In this document: positions 1-5,359 of the stretch, one piece after another | Position numbering within the stretch: position 1 is the first letter of the stretch | Layout: the number at the start of each line of letters is the position of its first letter | From: an uncultured Spirochaetaceae bacterium | GTDB lineage: Bacteria > Spirochaetota > Spirochaetia > Sphaerochaetales > Sphaerochaetaceae | Reading direction: 5' to 3' | NCBI GenBank assembly: GCA_944389985.1 | Contig: CALXON010000081.1 | Coordinates: forward strand, 1-7,824 | DNA: 7,824 bases | Notes under the pieces: model-generated | The model's input: the letters and a program-made list of their open reading frames with translations, nothing else | Told to the model about the DNA's origin: nothing | The model's database searches: none | Program-made: the position numbers and the translations under genes

Positions 1-125
1 AATGCTTCGTCAGAGACGTACTCGTCTTCTTTCTTTGCATTTAATTTTTGGTGCCGGTTTAACAAGTCAGCTCTTGACCCGCAGTCTATGGCATAGCAAA
101 GCCAGTCGAAACCAGAAACACCCCC
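1..125 (-). ncRNA. ssrA: tmRNA, 5' part (cut by the left window edge)
   Basis: Transfer-messenger RNA, which with SmpB rescues stalled ribosomes and tags the unfinished protein for proteolysis. Read on the minus strand, the RNA begins at 125 with GGGGGTGTTTCTGGTTTCGA, matching the highly conserved tmRNA 5' end (acceptor-stem strand plus the tRNA-like D-region). A stretch able to hold pseudoknot PK1 follows (about 80-48), then AAAAATTAAAT and a GCA resume codon at 38-36. The resume codon is about nucleotide 88 of the RNA, close to its place in E. coli tmRNA (about 90). The tag reads A-K-K-E-D-E-Y-V-S-D-E-A and then TT at the edge. A usual -LAA type ending would lie outside. The rest of the tag, the later pseudoknots and the 3' tRNA-like end with CCA are not in the window. 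Identification is by eye from conserved sequence; the exact 5' end could be off by one or two bases. Confidence 0.9.
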
Positions 126-140
126 ATGCTTACAGAATTA

Positions 141-161
141 GAAAATAGCAGAATCCTGCCA
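141..161 (-). terminator. Weak candidate terminator of the ATPase gene
   Basis: On the minus strand TGGCAG-GATT-CTGCTA can form a 6-bp stem with one G-U pair, followed by TTTTC. It lies 31 bp after the ATPase stop and overlaps the predicted ssrA -10 box. The stem is short, so termination would be partial at best, and readthrough into ssrA is possible. Confidence 0.25.
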
Positions 162-170
162 GATCATCAA
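142..170 (-). promoter_or_regulatory. Probable ssrA promoter
   Basis: On the minus strand TTGATG (170-165) and TATTTT (147-142) are separated by 17 bp. Each matches 4 of 6 consensus bases. The predicted start near 135 would give a precursor with about 10 extra 5' nucleotides, in line with RNase P trimming to the mature end at 125. The boxes are only moderate, so this is an inference supported mainly by spacing and position. Confidence 0.45.
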
Positions 171-191
171 GATCCTGAACACTCTATATTG

Positions 192-1577
192 TTATCTATC
201 CTGCCCGAGTCTTCTGATATGGTCCATTAGTTCCGACTTGTCAGGAAGAACAACTTCCAGCTCTCTCTCGGTATTCTTCATGAACATGGACATGTAGAGA
301 GGAAGAGCAATGATCTTCCCTGTCCGCCCTACATTACCACGGGAAAACCGGATTGCCTGATCAACAGCATATCTTGAGGAGGAGAGAATACTGTCAAGTG
401 ATTTTGATTTCCTGTTCTCTCCGCTCTTCACCTCAACAAGACATGGGCGGTTCTCGTACATGATGACAAAATCTATCTCGAGTGAGTCTGAGGGTGAGAA
501 ATAATATAACGGGAAGCCTCCGGAAAGAAGTGACTGAGCGATGATGTTCTCATACAGTGCTCCCTTGAATAATCCAAGTTCGCCATTCATTATCCTGAAG
601 GCTGTACCTGCTTCGTACATCGATACAAGAAGCCCCGTATCATTCATATATATCTTGAATTCATTCTCAATCGAAAATCCCGATAATGGTGCCTGGATAT
701 TGGACAGATTCCGGCAGAATGAGACGATACCTGCATCTTTCAGCCACAGGAGAGAGCCTCCATAGTTACGGGCTCTGGCACCTTTCTCAATTATGGAATA
801 CTGGAATTTCTTATAATCCTTTGAAAGCTGGGAAGTGATTGAATCGAATGTCCTCAGGATCTTTGCCTTCTCCGGTTCATCGGCATACTTCACAACATCC
901 TTCTTATAACCGGAAACGATATCATGCTGGAGACCGGAGGCAGCGACATAATCCTTGTTCCGGGCATACTCGGAAACAACAGCAGGCATACCGCCAATGA
1001 TCATGTATGTCGAAAAATATGAAAGCATGGACTGGTGTACAAAGTCTTCAACAGGTTTTCCCTCTTCATAACATATCCTGAGATAATCAATGACATCCTC
1101 ACCTATTCCCATTGCCCACAAAAACTCCTCAAAGTCCAGCGGATACAGTTTCATCTCAGTAACATATCCGACAGGTAATGAAGTCTCATAGCAGTGATTC
1201 AGTCCAAGCAGGGAACCTGATGCAATCACATCAAACCTGCTGTCCTTTGCAAGGAATTTCAGTGCGGTACGACCTGACGGACAATGCTGGATCTCATCCA
1301 GAAAGATAAGGGTACTTCCCTCAGCTCTTTTCTTTTCAGGAAAGGCCATCGACAGATTCATGAGAATTGTTTCAGCATCAAGAGATCCTGAGAAGATATT
1401 GACATACTCAGGATGCTCAAAGAAATTCAGCTCATATACTGTCTCGTAGTTTCTATGTGCGAATTCCCTGATTACAGTTGTTTTCCCGACCTGTCTGGCC
1501 CCGTCAAGGAGCAATGGCAATCTTGATGGATTGTTTTTCCAGCCTGTCAGTATATTCTCAAATTTACGTCTCAGCAT
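192..1577 (-). CDS. AAA+ ATPase with C-terminal DUF4143 / PD-(D/E)XK-like region
   Basis: 461-residue protein of the COG1373-type ATPases (AAA_14 plus DUF4143), widespread in bacteria and archaea but without a settled cellular role. Walker A is GARQVGKTT (26-34) and Walker B is LIFLDE (90-95). A sensor-1-like SGSLLG sits at 120-125. The C-terminal part has the family's nuclease-fold signature: EID (367-369), then EVK (382-384) with spacing typical of a PD-(D/E)XK core. Whether it cuts nucleic acid is unknown. The start MLRRKFENILTGWK fits the usual N-terminus of the family, but no Shine-Dalgarno sequence precedes the ATG. The ORF is full length with no frameshift. It lies alone between the folD-miaB-cobB operon and ssrA on the same strand, just downstream of the 19-bp repeat array, and is probably an accessory insertion. 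Homologues are often strain-variable. Family confidence is high, function low. Confidence 0.9.
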   Translation of the reverse strand: MLRRKFENILTGWKNNPSRLPLLLDGARQVGKTTVIREFAHRNYETVYELNFFEHPEYVNIFSGSLDAETILMNLSMAFPEKKRAEGSTLIFLDEIQHCPSGRTALKFLAKDSRFDVIASGSLLGLNHCYETSLPVGYVTEMKLYPLDFEEFLWAMGIGEDVIDYLRICYEEGKPVEDFVHQSMLSYFSTYMIIGGMPAVVSEYARNKDYVAASGLQHDIVSGYKKDVVKYADEPEKAKILRTFDSITSQLSKDYKKFQYSIIEKGARARNYGGSLLWLKDAGIVSFCRNLSNIQAPLSGFSIENEFKIYMNDTGLLVSMYEAGTAFRIMNGELGLFKGALYENIIAQSLLSGGFPLYYFSPSDSLEIDFVIMYENRPCLVEVKSGENRKSKSLDSILSSSRYAVDQAIRFSRGNVGRTGKIIALPLYMSMFMKNTERELEVVLPDKSELMDHIRRLGQDR

Positions 1578-1598
1578 GTTATGAGCATAATATCATGC

Positions 1599-1604
1599 AT
1601 TATA
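1599..1604 (-). promoter_or_regulatory. Possible -10 box for the ATPase gene
   Basis: A perfect TATAAT on the minus strand lies 22 bp ahead of the ATPase start codon in an AT-rich stretch. No good -35 box sits 16-18 bp upstream: TGTGCA at 1628-1623, inside the first 19-bp repeat, is the best and matches only half the consensus. If real, the promoter would overlap the repeat and could be controlled by whatever binds it. Confidence 0.35.
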
Positions 1605-1623
1605 AATAAATGAAAGATGCTGT

Positions 1624-1739
1624 GCACATTTTACCCACGAATAATCGCCTGCCAATGCACGTTTTACCGACGAATATCTGTTCAGTACGCACATTTTACC
1701 CACGAATATTGTCAGATTCTGCACGTTTTACCGACGAAT
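1624..1739 (-). repeat. Array of four 19-bp direct repeats, two alternating types
   Basis: Four direct copies, written on the plus strand: 1624-1642 GCACATTTTACCCACGAAT, 1657-1675 GCACGTTTTACCGACGAAT, 1689-1707 identical to the first, and 1721-1739 identical to the second. The two types differ only at positions 5 and 13 (A/C versus G/G) and alternate strictly. Start-to-start distances are 33, 32 and 32 bp, about three helical turns, while the 13-14 bp between copies are unrelated in sequence. The last copy contains the end of cobB. The array fills most of the cobB-ATPase gap. Possible explanations are a multi-site binding array such as a remnant transposon end (IS21-type ends carry several internal repeats and often start TGTGCA, as here at 1621) or an operator for the ATPase gene. 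No transposase gene is present in the window. The repeats are directly visible; their role is not. Confidence 0.9.
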
Positions 1740-2495
1740 CTGCATACCAAGATACTCAGAAAATGCAGTGAAGAACTCCTCAAGGTCATCATATCTGTAA
1801 GCACAGTAGTCATCGATATATGTCTTCTGTCTGTTCACTATCACGATATCCTTCCCGCTCCGCACGGAGATGTATGGAAGGGATGCTGCGGGATTGACGA
1901 CAAGGGACGAGCCGAGGACGATCGCGAGATCAGCATTTGCAAACGCGTTCTCGGCTCTCATGAGCATTGTCGTGTTCAGTGCCTCGCCGTAGAATACTAT
2001 ATCTGGCTTTATGACACCGCCGCAGGATGAGCAGACCGGGACACAGTCTGCGTTCACAGCTCTCGCAAGCGTCTCATAGTCATACTGCTTATGACAGTTC
2101 ATGCAGTAGCCGAAGCGTACGCTTCCATGAAGCTCATAGACTTTCCTGGATCCGGCCCTCTGATGCATGTTGTCTATGTTCTGGGTGAATATGCCCTCGG
2201 TGAGCTTTCCCCTCTTCTCGACCTCCGCAAGCACCCGGTGGATGATGTTTGGCTGGAATTTCTCCATCTGATACCAGTAGTCCTTCGCCCAGGAATAGAA
2301 GACATCGGGATGCTGACGGAAGAATCCTATCTCAAGGATCTCCTCGACACTCATGTTCCCGAATTTCTCGGAATAGAGACCTCCTGATGAACGGAAATCA
2401 GGGATGCCTGAGAGTGTCGAGACACCCGCTCCTGTGAGAACGACGATCCTGGATGACCTCTCATAAAGATCGATGAATCCTGAAATGTCAGTCAA
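1728..2495 (-). CDS. cobB: Sir2-family NAD-dependent protein deacylase
   Basis: 255-residue sirtuin, a cytoplasmic enzyme that removes acyl groups from lysines using NAD+, giving nicotinamide and O-acyl-ADP-ribose. NAD-binding GAGVSTLSGIPDFRS lies at 22-36, TQNIDNMHQRAG at 104-115, and the catalytic histidine is H123 in YELHGS. Zinc cysteines are C131, C134, C155 and C158. The later KPDIVFYGE and LGSSLVVNPAA motifs are present. The FRSSGGLY region resembles the bacterial Thermotoga-like group, so general deacetylase activity is likely, though substrates cannot be read from sequence. The start is TTG at 2495, inside miaB: no other in-frame start precedes the NAD motif, and AGGGGG sits 7 bases upstream. 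It overlaps the miaB stop by 8 bp, implying translational coupling. The last codons and the TAA come from the fourth 19-bp repeat, so the natural C-terminus may have been replaced by a few residues. Length is normal for the family. Confidence 0.95.
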   Translation of the reverse strand: MTDISGFIDLYERSSRIVVLTGAGVSTLSGIPDFRSSGGLYSEKFGNMSVEEILEIGFFRQHPDVFYSWAKDYWYQMEKFQPNIIHRVLAEVEKRGKLTEGIFTQNIDNMHQRAGSRKVYELHGSVRFGYCMNCHKQYDYETLARAVNADCVPVCSSCGGVIKPDIVFYGEALNTTMLMRAENAFANADLAIVLGSSLVVNPAASLPYISVRSGKDIVIVNRQKTYIDDYCAYRYDDLEEFFTAFSEYLGMQIRR

Positions 2496-3777
2496 CTCTG
2501 TGCCCCCTGAATGTGTTTCCGCTCAGATCGGTTGCAGCCACAGTGACCATGTCACCTTCTGAGAGCAGAGCTGAGGATGAGAAGACGAAGTAGTCATTAT
2601 GTCCGCTTCTTCCGAGATAGAGACTCTCATCATCACGGCTTCTGCCTGTCACGACAACACGGGCGGAGAACGGAAGCATCGCCTCCTTTATCCTCTTCTG
2701 TCTCTCGAGCTGTTCGTTGATAAGGCGCTCAAGTCTCCTTATCTTCACACTCTCCTCTATCTGACCATCCATCGATGCGGCCCTTGTTCCCTCTCTGGGA
2801 TTGAAGTAGTACATGAATGCCTCAGTGCATCCCATCTCCTCCATCATGGAAAGTGTCTCCTCATACTCCTCCTCGGTCTCTGTAGGAAAGCCGACCATGA
2901 CATCTGTCGAGAAGGTAAGACCGGGAATCCTGTCTCTCATCTTTCCGAGGAGATCGATGAAACCTTCTCTGGTATTGCGCCTGTTCATCAGGGCAAGGAT
3001 TCTGGTGGAACCCGACTGCATCGGAAGATGTATGTGTTTTGACATCCTGTCATAGGACGCGATCACATCAATCAGATGATCTGAGAAATCCTTAGGATGG
3101 GGAGATTCGAAACGCACGAACTCGATGCTCTTCATGTATGGCAGTATGATCTCGAGAAGTGTGGGGAAATCGACAGGCTTCCCGTCATATGTGGATGAGT
3201 ATGAGTTCACGTTCTGTCCGAGGAGCGTTATCTCCCTGACATTCTTCGTCTCAAGGAACTCTATCTCCTTTATGACATCCTCCACAGGCCTTGAGACCTC
3301 CCGTCCCCTCACATACGGAACGATGCAGTATGAACAGAAGTTGTTGCAGCCGTTCATTATGGGGACATAGCTTGAGTACGCTCCTTCCTGATAGTACGAA
3401 GTCAGGAAGCTGTAATGATCAGATGAACCTTTTTTTCCTGTCTCGATGAAGTCAGGAATAGACGCCTTGTCATTCGTTCCGATCACAGCATCCACATACG
3501 GAGCTTCCTTTTTCAGCTCGTCCTTCATGCGCTCAGCCATGCAACCAGTGACGATCAGTACAAGATCATGCTTCTTCTTCTCGCTGAAGTAGAAGCCGAG
3601 CCGTCCCCATATCCTGTTCTCCGCTGTCTTTCTCACAGAGCATGTGTTGAGTATGACAGCATCAGCATCTGACGGATTCTCGGTCTTCTCGAATCCCCTG
3701 CCCCTGAGAATGAGCTCAAGCGCGTCTGACTCTGCCTTGTTAAGCTGACAGCCATATGTCTCAATGAGGTATCTCAT
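2488..3777 (-). CDS. miaB: tRNA-2-methylthio-N6-dimethylallyladenosine synthase (radical SAM)
   Basis: 429-residue methylthiotransferase that converts i6A37 to ms2i6A37 in tRNAs reading UNN codons. It uses two [4Fe-4S] clusters and SAM. The order is UPF0004 domain with cluster cysteines C10 (TYGCQLN), C46 (NTCSVRKTAENR) and C79 (TGC), then the radical SAM core with C143-x3-C147-x2-C150 (GCNNFCSYC), then a C-terminal TRAM RNA-binding domain (about 368-429). The YGCQLN and C-SVRKTAENRIWGRLG style fits MiaB rather than RimO or MtaB, and resembles spirochaete MiaB. The ATG overlaps the folD stop by 4 bp, with AGGAGG 8 bases upstream (3791-3786), so translation should be coupled to folD. The partner miaA, which makes the i6A substrate, is not in the window. 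Intact and of usual length. Confidence 0.97.
   Translation of the reverse strand: MRYLIETYGCQLNKAESDALELILRGRGFEKTENPSDADAVILNTCSVRKTAENRIWGRLGFYFSEKKKHDLVLIVTGCMAERMKDELKKEAPYVDAVIGTNDKASIPDFIETGKKGSSDHYSFLTSYYQEGAYSSYVPIMNGCNNFCSYCIVPYVRGREVSRPVEDVIKEIEFLETKNVREITLLGQNVNSYSSTYDGKPVDFPTLLEIILPYMKSIEFVRFESPHPKDFSDHLIDVIASYDRMSKHIHLPMQSGSTRILALMNRRNTREGFIDLLGKMRDRIPGLTFSTDVMVGFPTETEEEYEETLSMMEEMGCTEAFMYYFNPREGTRAASMDGQIEESVKIRRLERLINEQLERQKRIKEAMLPFSARVVVTGRSRDDESLYLGRSGHNDYFVFSSSALLSEGDMVTVAATDLSGNTFRGHRVD
2503..2508 (-). promoter_or_regulatory. Shine-Dalgarno sequence for cobB (supports the TTG start)
   Basis: AGGGGG on the minus strand, inside the 3' end of miaB, is 7 bases before the TTG at 2495. 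This good ribosome site supports the unusual start codon and translation of cobB from the same message as miaB. Confidence 0.65.
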
Positions 3778-4649
3778 CTTCCTCTCCTCCTGATGGCAGC
3801 CTGAAGCGTGTTCTCCATCAGCATCGAGACCGTCATGAGCCCTATTCCTCCCGGTACCGGTGTGATCGAGACATCACGGTCTGAGAAGGAGTCATAGTCG
3901 GCATCGCCTGTAAGTCTGAATCCCTTCTCTCTGGTGCTGTCCTCAACTCTGTTAACACCGACATCGATCACGACAGCACCATCTCTGACGTATGATGAAT
4001 CGATCGTTCCGGGATGACCTGTCGCGACTATGATGACATCTGCATTGAGTGTATGTGCCCTGAGATCCTTCGTCCTTGTATTGCATACGGTGACTGTCGC
4101 ATCGACTCCGTGACGCATCAGAAGAAGCGCCATCGGTTTTCCGACGATATTGCTTCTGCCTATGACAGTGACATTCTTTCCGGAAAGCTCGATTCCATAG
4201 TATGAGAGGGTCTTCATGATGCCGAGCGGGGTGCATGGAACGAATGAGTCCTTTCCGATCGCAAGGCGTCCGATGTTTACCGGAGTGAAACCGTCCACAT
4301 CCTTCTCAGGTGAGATCCTGTCGATCACCTTGTCCTCATCGATACCTTCCGGAAGCGGAAGCTGTACAAGTATTCCGTCAACATCATCGCGTTCATTGAG
4401 TTCATCGATGAGTGTGAGAAGCTCACTCTCCTTCACATCTGCATCAAGACTATACTGAAAATGCATAAAGCCGAGAGAGGCGGCCGCTTCAGCCTTCTTC
4501 CTGACATATGTCATGCTGGCAGCATCCTCACCTACGAGTATGACAGCGATGGAAGGTGCCCTATTTCCTTCCCTGACGAACAGTTCCGTCCTCCTGCGGA
4601 TATCCTCGAGCACGGCATCCGCAACCTTTCTGCATCCTAATCTTCTCAT
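3774..4649 (-). CDS. folD: Bifunctional methylenetetrahydrofolate dehydrogenase / methenyltetrahydrofolate cyclohydrolase
   Basis: 291-residue FolD, the cytoplasmic enzyme that interconverts 5,10-methylene-THF, methenyl-THF and 10-formyl-THF with NADP(H), feeding purine and formyl-methionine synthesis. The catalytic Y48-x3-K52 (YVRKK), VDGILVQLPLP (90-100), PEKDVDGF (114-121), CTPLG (139-143) and dinucleotide-binding GRSNIVGKP (164-172) are all visible. The C-terminal signature reads PGGIGLMT (266-273), where most FolD proteins have PGGVGPMT, so a proline is replaced by L271. The start chosen is ATG 4649, which aligns with the family N-terminus. The frame stays open to a TTG at 4688, but that TTG lacks a ribosome site and is itself the -35 box of the promoter, so it should not be transcribed. 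The first gene of folD-miaB-cobB. No Shine-Dalgarno precedes the ATG, so the message is probably near-leaderless. Confidence 0.95.
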   Translation of the reverse strand: MRRLGCRKVADAVLEDIRRRTELFVREGNRAPSIAVILVGEDAASMTYVRKKAEAAASLGFMHFQYSLDADVKESELLTLIDELNERDDVDGILVQLPLPEGIDEDKVIDRISPEKDVDGFTPVNIGRLAIGKDSFVPCTPLGIMKTLSYYGIELSGKNVTVIGRSNIVGKPMALLLMRHGVDATVTVCNTRTKDLRAHTLNADVIIVATGHPGTIDSSYVRDGAVVIDVGVNRVEDSTREKGFRLTGDADYDSFSDRDVSITPVPGGIGLMTVSMLMENTLQAAIRRRGR

Positions 4650-4659
4650 ACAGCTGAGG

Positions 4660-4688
4660 ATTATAGAGAGTATGACGAACACCCTCAA
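4660..4688 (-). promoter_or_regulatory. Promoter of the folD-miaB-cobB operon
   Basis: On the minus strand TTGAGG (4688-4683) and a perfect TATAAT (4665-4660) are separated by exactly 17 bp. The predicted start is about 4654-4652, only a few bases before the folD ATG at 4649, giving an almost leaderless mRNA. It lies back to back with the plus-strand promoter at 4694-4722. Confidence 0.75.
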
Positions 4689-4693
4689 GCGGT

Positions 4694-4722
4694 TTGTATG
4701 AAGCCATTGATTTATGTATAAT
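4694..4722 (+). promoter_or_regulatory. Promoter of the barrel-lipoprotein operon
   Basis: A perfect TATAAT (4717-4722) is preceded at 17 bp by TTGTAT (4694-4699), which matches only the TTG of the -35 consensus. The predicted start is near 4729, so the leader is about 13 bases and the ribosome site TGAGGT (4728-4733) lies at the very 5' end of the mRNA, 8 bases before the ATG at 4742. Confidence 0.6.
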
Positions 4723-4741
4723 CACACTGAGGTAATTCAGA

Positions 4742-5347
4742 ATGAAGAAACTGACAGCTATCATAATGCTGATCCTGCTGCTGCCCGTCTTCCTTGTCGC
4801 AAGGCCGACATACTATGACACGGGCTCACAGTTGTTCTCGATATCAGCAGGACCGACAATCCCGTTCTTCTACTACAATCCTGGATCAGACTATCCTCTG
4901 ACATTCGGATTCGGCTCAGGAGCGGGACAGACCCATCATACAGTTGGAGGCTACGGCTCCATATCCTATCAGGTTTTCCTTAATGAATACTTCGCAATAG
5001 GTGGTGAACTCGGTTATCAGTTTGACTTCGCAAGAAGCAGTGATGTCTACACATCCGTTCCTATTCTCGTGAAGATGTCATATGTTCCTGTACAGGGTGA
5101 TTTCGAGGTTCCCATATCGCTCGGTATCGGTCTCGACTACATCTCAATCAGTGATTATTCGAGCATCAATCTCGGTATCACATTCGAAATCGGAATGAGA
5201 TACTTCTTCACAAATGAGTGGGGTGTCGGAATCACGGCAGGGTTCCAGTTCGTACCGGAGTTCTACGGTTTCTCCGGATCAAGCGCCGCCAAGAATTCAA
5301 TATACTCCAACGTTCCGCTCATGATCTCGGTAACGTACAGGCACTAA
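4742..5347 (+). CDS. Small outer-membrane beta-barrel protein
   Basis: 201 residues with a clear Sec signal peptide: KK at 2-3, a hydrophobic core about 4-19, and likely cleavage after A20 (LVA). The mature part is made of alternating polar and aromatic/aliphatic strands with tight turns, for example about 68-100 (GGYGSISYQVF, then AIGGELGYQFDF) and about 142-180 (INLGITFEIGMRYFF, then WGVGITAGFQF), fitting an eight-stranded barrel of OmpW/OmpA-barrel size. It ends VTYRH rather than in an aromatic residue, which is slightly atypical for BAM-inserted proteins, although Y is near the end. It contains no cysteine. It is the first gene of a probable two-gene operon with the lipoprotein 12 bp downstream. 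Its exact role (porin, adhesion or structural) cannot be told. Confidence in the barrel class is good, in any named family low. Confidence 0.75.
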   Translation: MKKLTAIIMLILLLPVFLVARPTYYDTGSQLFSISAGPTIPFFYYNPGSDYPLTFGFGSGAGQTHHTVGGYGSISYQVFLNEYFAIGGELGYQFDFARSSDVYTSVPILVKMSYVPVQGDFEVPISLGIGLDYISISDYSSINLGITFEIGMRYFFTNEWGVGITAGFQFVPEFYGFSGSSAAKNSIYSNVPLMISVTYRH

Positions 5348-5359
5348 GGGGGGAAAAGA

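Noticed and set aside
126..191. Integrative element using ssrA as attachment site
   Set aside because: Elements insert in the 3' end of ssrA. The ATPase is on the 5' side, and no integrase or att repeat is visible.
1587..1603. ATAAT…ATTAT dyad before the ATPase gene as an operator
   Set aside because: The arms are only 5 bp in an AT-rich stretch, which is expected by chance.
1624..1739. CRISPR array
   Set aside because: Repeats of 19 bp and spacers of 13-14 bp are far too short, there are two repeat types, and no cas genes are present.
1617..2030. Plus-strand open frame through the repeats and into cobB
   Set aside because: It is antisense to a well-supported sirtuin gene, has no ribosome site, and its protein matches no family. 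It stays open because of the coding pattern on the other strand.
4561..4764. Minus-strand open frame (MASYKPLEG…) as an alternative N-terminus joined by frameshift to folD
   Set aside because: The folD frame already gives a complete FolD N-terminus, and this frame covers the divergent promoter region. No FolD motif is found in it.
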